Of a DNA stretch of 64,000 nucleotides, positions 56,485-64,000 are shown piece after piece. The notes beneath the pieces are model-generated. The model was not told the origin of the DNA. It did no database searches and saw nothing but the letters and a program-made list of their open reading frames with translations. Both the position numbers and the translations under genes were made by a program. The stretch's first letter is position 1; every line of letters begins with the position of its first letter. This DNA comes from an uncultured Rhodospirillaceae bacterium. Lineage in GTDB: Bacteria > Pseudomonadota > Alphaproteobacteria > Rhodospirillales > Rhodospirillaceae. Where the stretch lies: positions 97,803 to 161,802 of the forward strand of contig CALSLN010000002.1 in the NCBI GenBank assembly GCA_943787205.1. Reading direction: 5' to 3'.

Positions 56485-58341
56485 ATGCTAAAAATTGTAC
56501 AGTACGAGGTCTACTTTCTAGACGATCGGCGTTGGTATTTTCAGGCCCGCTACCCGGGTGCCGAACGCGACGAAGCCATAGCCGATGCCTATCGCACAGA
56601 GAGACGGACTGGCTATCCAACGAAAGTCATCAAAGACACCTATCATCGTGATCTCAATTATTCGGAAGAGACGACAGCCTATATTAGCCCCAACGCTAAA
56701 CGCCTCGTCTCAGCGACAGACGCGAATTCAGGCAGGTCTCAACACAGCGATAGAAAAACGGCGCGATCTAATTCGCTAGCAAGCGCTCCCTTTGGTCAGG
56801 ACAAGGCCCACCGAATCTCTCCAATCAGTGACGGAACGTTCTTCGTTCGTCTCGTTTTGGCCCTGGGAGGAAGCATGGTTTTAGCGGCCGCCCTTACAGC
56901 ACTGCTTGGAACTACATTAAATGCCCTCAACAAAATTGGGTATCGCATATCCAGCGAGAGTGGGTCTCAGATATCCGTGTACTGGTATATCGCAATGTTT
57001 ATCTTGAGTGCGGTCGCGCTCAACAAAAAATACGTGCCCTGGAGGCAAGTATTCTCAAAGAGATCTGAAAAAACAACCCTCTCTGAAAAATCCTTAGATG
57101 CACCTCCAAAGGTTCGGATGTCTTTAAAAGATAAGCATCCAGACGCCAGTAAGGAAGCGAAAAAAGCGTTGGAAAAATTTGAGATGAAGACAAAGCGTGG
57201 AGATCTTGACGTCGCGATAACAGAGGACACGGAGATAGAACTAGATACCAATATGGAGCCAGTTAAACCTTTCACTTCCGAGGTCAGTCCTGCCAAAGAG
57301 TCACCGAAAGAAAACAAGATTGACGCTCCTTCTCCTCCCTCTGTTGATGGAGACATAACAGCTGCCAGTGACCTAGCCCCCGGCGCAATTGACAAAGACC
57401 CTGGTGATATAAAGCGACCTCAAGACGACATAACACCACTCACTGATATGGATATAGAACGACTCATCATGATCAGGTTTCTGGGTGATACAGTCATGAT
57501 GTTGAGGGCTGGCGCTGATCAAATGGATGCCAGAACACGCTTTGGTATCAGCTTGTATTTAGCTGGCGCGGCTTCGTCATTAGCGGATCAACGTGGACTC
57601 ACCCCAGATATAGAAAAGGCGATTCTAGCAGAGGCTCTTAAGCTGATCGGCAACGGCAACGCTATGTCTGACTCCTTTTTTGCAACCTACGAAGAAAATA
57701 TGGGGGCTGCAAAAAACAAAGGGATCGTGAATGCTGGTTTTCAGTCCATGCTTCAGCACCTTCAGCATACCAATCAGCCGAACAATGGATTTTCTGACAT
57801 ATTACTCGAGTGGAACGCACCAGATAGAACGCCCGCCCCAGAACTTGGCGATGTATTTTTATTAACATATGCCAATATTATCGGCAGCACGTTGGATGGA
57901 CGGTCTGATATACTGATGAACAGTCATAACATGAGTGTTCGCAAGATATTTAACGACTGTAACGGCGAAGAAATCCGACATACCGGAAAAGGAATATTCG
58001 CCCGGTTCAAACATCCTGATGATGCGATATGTGCCGCTATAGCTATTCAGCAAGACCAAGAGCAGCAACGAAAATCACCTGAACCTCTACCACCGGTGCG
58101 TGTTGCTATAACGGCAAGTCTCGTTAACCAAGACAACCCAGATTTCTCTGGCGAAATATTTAGCCACTCTGATTCTCTATGCCGACGCTTAGGAGACGGG
58201 CGAATTGCCTGTGATGCCCTACTCCAGGAGGCCTGCACAATTAGCGACGTCGACTTTGGACAAACCATCCCAGCCGTTCACAGTGGAATTGCTGAAAAGG
58301 GCCGGTCTTTCGAAATCCTCTGGAACCCGCTTCCAGCATAG
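56485..58341 (+). CDS. Membrane protein with degenerate class III cyclase domain (pseudocyclase)
   Basis: The 618-residue protein has an N-terminal ~70-residue domain (YEVYFLDDRRWYFQARYPG, GYPTKVIKDTYHRD), two membrane helices (about residues 120-150 and 160-180), a charged linker, a helical region (RTRFGISLYLAGAASSLADQRGL) and a C-terminal nucleotide-cyclase fold. Compared with the neighbour at 58522, the metal Asp in FTDIVGST is Asn (YANIIGST), the second in HTGDGI is Lys (HTGKGI), and the QMTARIC Arg is lost. It should therefore be catalytically dead but may dimerise with the active paralogue. N-terminal and middle domains align throughout, so the pair arose by duplication. Confidence 0.82.
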   Translation: MLKIVQYEVYFLDDRRWYFQARYPGAERDEAIADAYRTERRTGYPTKVIKDTYHRDLNYSEETTAYISPNAKRLVSATDANSGRSQHSDRKTARSNSLASAPFGQDKAHRISPISDGTFFVRLVLALGGSMVLAAALTALLGTTLNALNKIGYRISSESGSQISVYWYIAMFILSAVALNKKYVPWRQVFSKRSEKTTLSEKSLDAPPKVRMSLKDKHPDASKEAKKALEKFEMKTKRGDLDVAITEDTEIELDTNMEPVKPFTSEVSPAKESPKENKIDAPSPPSVDGDITAASDLAPGAIDKDPGDIKRPQDDITPLTDMDIERLIMIRFLGDTVMMLRAGADQMDARTRFGISLYLAGAASSLADQRGLTPDIEKAILAEALKLIGNGNAMSDSFFATYEENMGAAKNKGIVNAGFQSMLQHLQHTNQPNNGFSDILLEWNAPDRTPAPELGDVFLLTYANIIGSTLDGRSDILMNSHNMSVRKIFNDCNGEEIRHTGKGIFARFKHPDDAICAAIAIQQDQEQQRKSPEPLPPVRVAITASLVNQDNPDFSGEIFSHSDSLCRRLGDGRIACDALLQEACTISDVDFGQTIPAVHSGIAEKGRSFEILWNPLPA

Positions 58342-58521
58342 AAAATTGTAATATCTATAGCTCATCTCATTCGATTCGGGTTAAGGCCCCTTTAGGGTTT
58401 GTGAGGCATATTGTTGATGTAAGGGGCTAAAACCACTAACAATCCCCTTAATGGTGGGATAAGTCGGACTCTATTTCGACCGTTGGTAAAGGAACGTCGA
58501 GAAAAACGGCGAGCGTAGACC
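58342..58521. promoter_or_regulatory. Gap between cyclase genes with inverted repeat
   Basis: AAGGGG (58422-58427) and CCCCTT (58445-58450) can form a stem, and another GGCCCC...GGG stretch lies just before it. This may end the first cyclase transcript or regulate the second; no clear -35/-10 was assigned. Confidence 0.35.
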
Positions 58522-60491
58522 ATGGCGATCGAACATTTCGAAGTTTACTATTACCAAAATGGCCGTTGGCATGTTCATGCCCGCTTTGAAGCGGAAGAGC
58601 GTGAAATCGCTATTGAGGAAACGAAGTCCGTAGAGACAAACCTCGGCTACCCAGCCCGGGTGATCCGGGAAACATTCTATCCAGAATCCAATACCACCGA
58701 AGAGGTTGTCACCTATCAGGGCAATCGGGCCAAAAAAATCTCGGACTCAGACACAATGTTTGGGCCAGGAGAACAAGCTAGCCCTTCAGCCCGGAGTGGC
58801 AGTGCCGGAAAAGGCGGCGCTGGCAAAGCGGCCCCGTCTAGGTCTGGATCCAAGCAATCAGCTCGTGCTGCTAACAAGGGTGGTCGTCAACAAGCAATAA
58901 AAAAAGACGGCCACAAGCAAAAGCAACACACTAGGCGGAAAGCAAAGAGCGCCATAGTTACAGTCTTGACTGGCTTCGCACTGAGCCTTGTGGCCGCTGT
59001 AATCGGATCACTAGCCGTAACTATGATTCTATTTCAAATGGTCGAAGCCGGCGTGGTGCCGAATGAAAACCGCAACCCCCTTCTTTTAGGAACATTCGTT
59101 TTACTGTTCTTCGGGACGTTCTTTTTGCATATCAATAAACACTTCAATTTGATGAGGTTTTTCAAGAAGAAAAAAGCAGAAAAAAGAGGCCCTGCTCCGA
59201 AAACAATTTCGCGGAAAGCGAATTCCCAGCGCAAACCCGTTCCGGCTGACGCAACTGATCTGGCTAATACCGACCTTGATGAGCTTACAAAACGCGTAAC
59301 GGAAGACGAAGAAAACGAAGAATTGAAAGCTGCATCTCTAGATGATGACGGCTTTGATTCTGGAAAAACAAATTCTGATCCGAAGAACGAAGACGAAAAA
59401 AAATCAAAAGACAATAAAAACAAGAAAGACGAAAAGACGGATAAGGATACTAAGAAAAAAGAACAGGCTCAGAAAAAGAAAGAAGCCGAACAAAAACTAA
59501 AGCAAGAAGAAGAAAAGAAGAAAGCTTCTGAAAAGAAAAAGAAGAAGAAAACAAAAAGCCCTGCGGATATTGTCAAACCAGAGTTCCTCAAATTTCTTAC
59601 TGATGCAGTAACATCTATTCAGAAAGAGCACCCTCAACTCAACACATTTAGTAAGTTTGGAATGAACCTCTATTTGTCCGGTGCCTGCACGACAATATGC
59701 CAGGCCAAAGGGCTAACAAACGATGTGATGCTGGTTCTTCTGAAAGATGGCCTCGCTCTCATAGGGACAAACGCAGCACGCGCGCAATCATTCTGCGACG
59801 ACATCCCCACCTATGGAAACAACCCGCGATACGCCAGCATGATTCAAGCTGGCGGCAAAGCTATGACGAACCTTATGGGTGGTCATGCGAACGCAAATTC
59901 GGTTCTTAGCGGGCTGCTTACAGAGTGGAACTTACCGGAGAAACGCGCAGCCGTTCCAAACATGTTCACGTTTCTCTTTTACAGACATAGTTGGATCAAC
60001 TGCGATGACCCAACGCCTCGGTAATGCCGGTGCTCAGAAAGCGGTTCGCGCGCATAATGATGCGGTTCGCGGCGCTATTCAGCAATTCAACGGACGTGAA
60101 GTAAAGCATACCGGTGACGGTATTATGGCCACATTCCCAGATGGACCATCTGCTGTTGCGGGCCTCAGTGCAAATGCTGCAAGGCGTTGTGGCTCATAAC
60201 CAGGCAACGCCGGACACACCCGTTGAAATACGGGTCGGCGTGAATACTGGAGAGGCGGTTGAAGAGGAAAATGATTTCTTTGGCCAAGCTGTACAAATGA
60301 CAGCTCGTATCTGTGACAAAGCTGCAGATGGCCACGCGTGGGTTTCTGAAATCGTTGTCCAAGCCTGCCAAGGACAGAAGTTTAAGTTCATTCCTCGCGG
60401 TGAATTCGAAATGAAGGGAATTGAAAAACCTAAGCCCTTGTTTGAAATCGCCTGGACCGATGCCCACCGCGATGAGATTGCAGACCTATAA
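58522..60491 (+). CDS. Membrane-bound class III adenylate/guanylate cyclase, two frameshifts
   Basis: Three frames make one ~655-residue protein. The N-terminus (FEVYYYQNGRWHVHARF, GYPARVIRETFYPE) matches the paralogue at 56485. Two membrane helices follow (~152-180, ~190-212), then a Lys/Glu-rich linker (~285-350) and a helical region. The catalytic domain has FTDIVGST (metal Asp), VKHTGDGIMATF (second Asp), and GQAVQMTARICDKA. The frame breaks at a TTTT run (59977-59980; one T too many) and a GGG run (60160-60162; one G too many); repair gives FLFTDIVGST and SAVAASVQMLQG. It is predicted to be active once repaired. Product (cAMP or cGMP) is not decided. Confidence 0.82.
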
Positions 60492-60508
60492 TCCTTTTTA
60501 AGTACACA

Positions 60509-60688
60509 CTATTTGAAAACTGACTCAGCACCTTGGCGGGCGCTTTCCTTAGCCTTGATAGCCGCTTTTGTGCGGCCAATCTCCTTAGATAACAGTTCAA
60601 TGTAGTCTTCCAAATCCTCAATAGACATGATTGTCAAATCACGTGGTTTTGCTTTGCGCTGCAACGGCTCCAAGTCTTCTGCATCCAT
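60509..60688 (-). CDS. DUF1192 family protein
   Basis: The 59-residue protein has the DUF1192 pattern: a PLQRKAKPRDLTIMSIEDLEDYIELLSKEI-type helix pair and a C-terminal KESARQGAESVFK. ATG 60688 follows AAGGAGAGGGGT, a strong ribosome site; the frame opens at 60709. It is divergent from the quinone oxidoreductase gene, which is a common alphaproteobacterial neighbour. Function unknown. Confidence 0.83.
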   Translation of the reverse strand: MDAEDLEPLQRKAKPRDLTIMSIEDLEDYIELLSKEIGRTKAAIKAKESARQGAESVFK

Positions 60689-60792
60689 ACCCCTCTCCTT
60701 CCTATACAAATAAACAACGTTAATAGACGCTACTCTGACTGCCCACTACAGTTCAATTAGACTAGATAAAATTTCATCGGGAACTAACGAAG

Positions 60793-61837
60793 ATGGACGT
60801 ACCACAAACGATGCAGTGTATTGAGATTAGCGAGCCCGGTGGGCCGCAGGTTTTAATTCAGTCAGAGCGCCCCGTCCCGGCGCCAGGGGCAGATGAGCTC
60901 CTCATAAAGGTTGCCGCTGCTGGGGTGAACCGACCCAGACGTTTTTCAGAGACTGGGGCAGTATCCCTGCGCCGAGAAGGCGCTATCCGACCTTCCAGGA
61001 CTAGAGGTCTCAGGTGTACAGTCGCTGCTGTGGGACGCGCAACGTTGCTACGCATGGAAAATTGGTGACTCATGTTTGCTGCCTTCTTGGCTGGTGGTGG
61101 TTACGCGGAGTACGCCGCAGCGGATGTCACCTGCATGCCTGCCTATTCCTAGCGGGATTGAATCCTAGTGCACGCCGCCGCCCTTCCCGAGACTACGTTT
61201 TTACTGTTTGGCACAATCGTGTTCGACCGGTGCCGGCTTGATCGCCGGGGGAGAGCCTTCTTGTTCATGGTGGCGCTAGCGGTATTGGCACGACTGCGAT
61301 TCAGATGGCCAAAGCGCTATGGTTGCGAAGTCATCGTGACGGCCGGCTCAGAGGATAAATGCATCTGCCTGCCTCGAGATCGCTGGCGCTGACCTAGCGA
61401 TCAACTATCGCGAGACAGGATTTCGTACGCATGTCATCCGTGACCGCCCTAAGATAAGGGCGTCGATGTCATCCTGGATATGGTTGGCGGTGGTTACATT
61501 GCTGAGAACCTATTAAATGCCTCCGGCCAGACGGTCGACTAGCGTTCATCGCTTTTCTTGGCAAGGCTCCATAGTCGAGACGTCGATTATCATGCCGGTC
61601 ATGCTCAAGCGACTGACCAGTAACTGGCTCCACGCTTCGGACTCGGCCGACATCGAGATCAAGGCAACCATAGCGCGAGCTCTGTCAGCGAAAACTGTCT
61701 GGCCCTGGGTGGAAAACGCCCAATTCAAGCCCATTATCGACCGTAGTTCTGCCCACTGTCTAAGGCCGCGGAGGCGCACCAGATCATGGAGAACAGTGAC
61801 GCATATCGGCAAAATTCTCCTCGCTCAGGAAACATAA
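60793..61837 (+). pseudogene. NAD(P)H-quinone oxidoreductase (QOR, MDR family), many frameshifts
   Basis: Frames switch every 15-60 bases, but together they give a full zeta-crystallin-like quinone oxidoreductase. Recognisable pieces are MQCIEISEPGGPQVL, AAAGVNRP, DVFQRLGQY, GGGYAEYAA, LVHGGASGIGTTAIQMAK, ADLAINYRE, GVDVILDMVGG and a final KILLAQET. More than ten indels are needed, some in homopolymers and some as short duplications (TGCC repeats). Either the gene has decayed or this patch of sequence is poor; the equally broken trcR just downstream favours the second. Confidence 0.75.
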
Positions 61838-61974
61838 GACCACGGGTCGCTCCATCGGGTTTGACCCTAGCCGCCCCTATTCCGATATACCAGCGCGCTG
61901 ATTCTCTGATTTTCAGCGTCAAAGATGCTAACCCAGGGCCTAGACAGCTGAACACCCATCGAAAGGATTACTCC

Positions 61975-62584
61975 ATGGCTTTGCCGCTTATGCCAAAAGC
62001 GACCGCAGTTTGGCTGGTCGACAACACAACTCTGAACTTTCGACCCAGATTGCCGAATTCACCGGCATGCACGAACTTGAGGTCCAGGCGATCGCGGACG
62101 AAGAAGTGGCTATCGGCATCGTCGGCGTTGATCCTACTCACGAATGGTCAGCTTAGCACGGGCGAGATAGAGATTAAGCGCGCGGAGGAGAAGCCTGCAT
62201 ACCGCTTGAAGCTGAGCAGTTCCGATATTCCAAGACCCAAGGCCCGCTCTAAAGGGCGCACGCTATACCCCTGTCTCAAAACGACAAGAACGACCTGATG
62301 CAATTGCATGGCTTTTGCGTCACCACCCAGAACTCGCTGACGCTCAAGTATCGGGATTGTTGGGCACGACAAAACCGACAATCAATTCGATCAGAGAGCG
62401 CACACATTGGAATATGCAAAACATCAAGCCTCAAAACCCGGTGACACTCGGTCTGTGCAATGAACAAGAACTTCAGAAAGCGCTCGCGTTAGCCTTACGC
62501 AAAGCCCAAAAGGCGGGAATTGTTCTACCAAAGACAGCTGTGGATACAGAAGAACAACCTGTGCAAGACGTAGTAGAAGACTAG
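61975..62584 (+). pseudogene. trcR: TrcR-like (DUF1013) cell-cycle regulator, frameshifted
   Basis: The start MALPLMPKATAVWLVDNTTL and the end RHHPELADAQVSGLLGTTKPTINSIRERTHWN match the conserved alphaproteobacterial DUF1013 / TrcR family. In between the frame changes several times (LEVQAIADEEVA and NGQL pieces lie in different frames) up to about 62300, after which one frame runs cleanly to TAG at 62584. The protein should have ~200 residues. DUF1013 is widely conserved in the class, so an intact gene is expected in the living organism. Confidence 0.75.
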
Positions 62585-62663
62585 TCCTCCAGCACCTGAA
62601 GTAACCGCTGAAAATCTTTTTCGTCCCAGTACGCCGAAAGCTGAAGCAAAACACCTTTGACAA

Positions 62664-62700
62664 AAATACGGCCCACCCACTTATGGATAGGCCGTTAGGG
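62664..62700 (-). terminator. Rho-independent terminator of the reverse ydcH-like gene
   Basis: On the reverse strand ACGGCC and GGCCGT form a 6-bp stem with a ~16-nt loop followed by ATTTTT. It lies ~90 bases after the stop codon of the DUF465 gene at 62786. Confidence 0.55.
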
Positions 62701-62785
62701 ATCTGACGAAACAAAGACGTTATTGACGGGCGTCTGATATTTTATGTCTGACTGTACCCATTGAGTTTAAACTGACAGGTTCCAG

Positions 62786-62950
62786 CTAATCCGGCATTCG
62801 GTTGAGTTCGTCTTTTATTCTTAACTTGTGCTTTTTAAGGGTATGAATCATTGATTGATCTGGAAACGGTCTGTTTTCCTCCTCTTCAATCTGATGTTCG
62901 AGATTCTCGTGCTTTGTACGCAAAGATTCTAAACGAGCATCCTGACCCAT
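62786..62950 (-). CDS. YdcH-like (DUF465) small protein
   Basis: This 54-residue protein reads MGQDARLESLRTKHENLEHQ, then IEEEENRPFPDQSMIHTLKK and KHKLRIKDELNRM. The heptad N-terminal helix, the conserved P/D turn before the second helix and the LKKHKLRIKDEL ending match the DUF465/YdcH family. ATG at 62948-62950 and TAG at 62786-62788. It is a short two-helix hairpin of unknown function. It is divergent from a second DUF465 gene at 63303. Confidence 0.8.
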   Translation of the reverse strand: MGQDARLESLRTKHENLEHQIEEEENRPFPDQSMIHTLKKHKLRIKDELNRMPD

Positions 62951-63302
62951 AGACGAAACTCCTTATTTAGATTTGAACGACACATTATGGTAACGCCACA
63001 AAAGCATCCCGCGCCAGAGAATTGTGTAACACTCTGTCTTTAAAAGCTTTTTTTCGTGCAATATTATTACTCATTCGTGTAATTATAATTCTGCGCGAAC
63101 ACACTCAAGACAAAGGCAACCTGTTCAAGCGATTAGGGCGCAGTTTACAAGGCCTTGAGTATCGCGTTTAAGACTTCTCAGTTAGCCAGCTATAATGGAT
63201 GAAGAAAAACGACTCGGTCGGCTCACACAGAGCTATTCTTGGCTCACTGAATCTGCGGCAACTGATTCAGTGCAGCTTTCATTCGTATGATTAGACAAAG
63301 TA
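62951..63302. other. Divergent intergenic region between two DUF465 genes
   Basis: The 352 bases are AT-rich at 63040-63095 and likely hold both promoters. A 31-codon forward frame (63195-63290) is too weak to call. A perfect 9-bp inverted repeat, CACTGAATC/GATTCAGTG with a 10-base loop (63245-63272), lies 30 bp before the forward gene. Confidence 0.45.
63245..63272 (+). promoter_or_regulatory. Perfect inverted repeat upstream of DUF465 gene
   Basis: CACTGAATC (63245-63253) and GATTCAGTG (63264-63272) are exact mirror arms around a 10-base loop. It may be a leader hairpin or a dimeric operator. No T-tract follows. Confidence 0.45.
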
Positions 63303-63516
63303 ATGAACAACGATAATAAACTTCACCATATTCAATCAGAAGAAAAAGTGGCGGCACTTGAACTCGAACACCGCGACTTAGACGAAGTTATTAAAAACCT
63401 AGAAAGCCAAGGCAACTTCGATCAATTGAAGCTTTCGAGGCTAAAAACGAAAGTTGATGTTGAAAGATCAGATATCGGGCCTCAGAGATAATATGCTCCC
63501 TGATATTATAGCCTAG
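63303..63516 (+). CDS. YdcH-like (DUF465) small protein, frameshifted
   Basis: The frame starts MNNDNKLHHIQSEEKVAALE and has LEHRDLDEVIKNLESQGNFDQLKLSRLK, then breaks at an A-run (63443-63447). The next frame gives RKLMLKDQISGLRDNMLPDIIA and stops at TAG 63514-63516. Removing one A gives a ~70-residue DUF465 protein with its usual RLK-RKL-LKD-I core. It is a paralogue of the reverse gene at 62786. Confidence 0.72.
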
Positions 63517-63537
63517 CGGTGATCGGTCGCCCCCTTA

Positions 63538-64000
63538 CTAAGACCTAAGAATATGATCAGCTTGACCAATAACTTGAAGCGCGTCTTGGCCTACTTCTAC
63601 TTTCACCGATGCGACTGAGAAACTTAACTTCATATCAAGACCCGCAACCGAATACACCGCATCATCAACGATCTCACGCACTCTGTCTGCCATTGTTAAT
63701 ACTGGCATACCAACGTGATCTCCGATGTCATCATTTTCAAACGCGTTGTATGAAAATAATGCTGCGATACTAGGCCCTCCGACCAAACCAATTTGCTCTG
63801 CAGGTATGGCGCTGTCCTGAATTTGTAATACGACGTCTGCCAGTACTGAGTTGGCAACTAATAGACCTGAACTCTTTCGAATATCCTCATACGTATTCAC
63901 AACAATCAATGCGAGCTGCCGGTCTTGCCCAACCGGAGGAACTGTCGCTAAGGCTGTATCTAGGGTTCGCATTAACTTGTCGCCGACTAGGAGTTCCTCT
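63538..64000 (-). CDS. Degenerate GGDEF-domain protein, C-terminal part (5' end beyond window)
   Basis: The reverse frame is open to the window edge. The visible ~154 residues follow the GGDEF fold: LALIVVNTYEDIRKSSGLLVANSVLADVVLQI aligns with the nucleotide-binding helix region, IGLVGGPSIAALF takes the place of the GGDEF loop (GGPSI instead of GG[D/E]EF), and LSFSVASVKVEVGQDALQVIGQADHIL is the C-terminal strand-helix. The catalytic Asp/Glu are missing, so a non-catalytic GTP- or c-di-GMP-binding or structural role is inferred. The N-terminal part, unseen, may hold a sensor or EAL domain. Confidence 0.62.
   Translation of the reverse strand, partial: EELLVGDKLMRTLDTALATVPPVGQDRQLALIVVNTYEDIRKSSGLLVANSVLADVVLQIQDSAIPAEQIGLVGGPSIAALFSYNAFENDDIGDHVGMPVLTMADRVREIVDDAVYSVAGLDMKLSFSVASVKVEVGQDALQVIGQADHILRS

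Noticed and set aside
62581..62690. Reverse frame ending with a protein-like SAYWDEKDFQRLLQVLED stretch, convergent with trcR
   Set aside because: Only ~31 codons from a GTG, lies after a terminator, and an in-frame stop cuts it from upstream sequence. Possibly a remnant; not called.
63195..63290. A 31-codon forward frame before the DUF465 gene
   Set aside because: No clear ribosome site, no recognisable motif, and it contains the 9-bp inverted repeat, which explains the base pattern better.
1..64000. CRISPR arrays, tRNA/rRNA genes, insertion sequences, prophage
   Set aside because: I found no regularly spaced repeats, no cloverleaf or rRNA signature sequence, and no transposase, integrase or phage structural gene.

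Overview
The window is chromosomal DNA from an alphaproteobacterium. The gene content supports this: hisZ-purA next to serC-serA, ruvCAB-ybgC-tolQRAB-pal-cpoB-tilS-ftsH-folP-glmM, DUF4164-zapA-6S RNA-ygfA, a cysteine-free type L31 protein, DUF1192 and a TrcR-like (DUF1013) gene. A marine or free-living Rhodospirillales-like or related lineage is my inference; no rRNA is present to fix the taxon. I see no tRNA or rRNA gene, no complete insertion sequence, no prophage and no CRISPR array.

Layout. 1-4.9 kb: the C-terminal barrel of a patatin/BamA-type protein, a CopD-like membrane protein, and a reverse block of redox and hydrolase genes (SDR, NADP-dependent reductase, hydrolase-OsmC fusion). 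5.0-10.6 kb: a forward sulfur and molybdate run (cysteine synthase, mercaptopyruvate sulfurtransferase, AhpD-like protein, cystathionine beta-lyase, modB, modC) behind a promoter with a palindrome over its -10 box. 10.6-14.3 kb: five genes of unknown function. 14.3-17.6 kb: a reverse set of Tat-exported aminotransferase, Asp/Glu-racemase-family protein and Bcr/CflA-type exporter. 17.7-22.2 kb: JAMM protease, membrane protein, RluD, then a pseudokinase with two small membrane proteins. 22.3-47.5 kb: an almost unbroken reverse-strand housekeeping block (purA, hisZ, serA, serC, SLC13 permease, thiD, glmM, folP, ftsH, tilS, Tol-Pal, ruv, yebC, ymdB, ygfA, 6S RNA, zapA). 47.7-56.4 kb: forward aldolase and thiE, an exported cysteine-rich protein, reverse epmA, then efp, suhB, an OmpA-like protein, a MotA/TolQ-like plus MotB/OmpA-like pair and rpmE. 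56.5-60.5 kb: tandem membrane-bound class III nucleotide cyclase paralogues, the first with its metal ligands lost. 60.5-64 kb: DUF1192, a quinone oxidoreductase and trcR (both shredded by indels), two YdcH/DUF465 proteins and the edge of a degenerate GGDEF protein.

Sequence quality matters here. At least nine conserved genes (JAMM protease, rluD, a membrane protein, glmM, zapA, the MotA-like gene, the cyclase, a DUF465 gene, and the quinone oxidoreductase/trcR patch) are broken by single-base shifts. Almost all shifts that I could place sit in homopolymer runs. Several of these genes are expected to be essential, so I read most breaks as sequencing or assembly errors, not gene decay.

The most interesting biology is the active-cyclase/pseudocyclase pair with a shared, unrecognised N-terminal domain, the pseudokinase operon, the proton-channel stator-like pair beside an OmpA-like protein, and the block of unknown genes with two divergent genes whose start codons overlap in one CATG.
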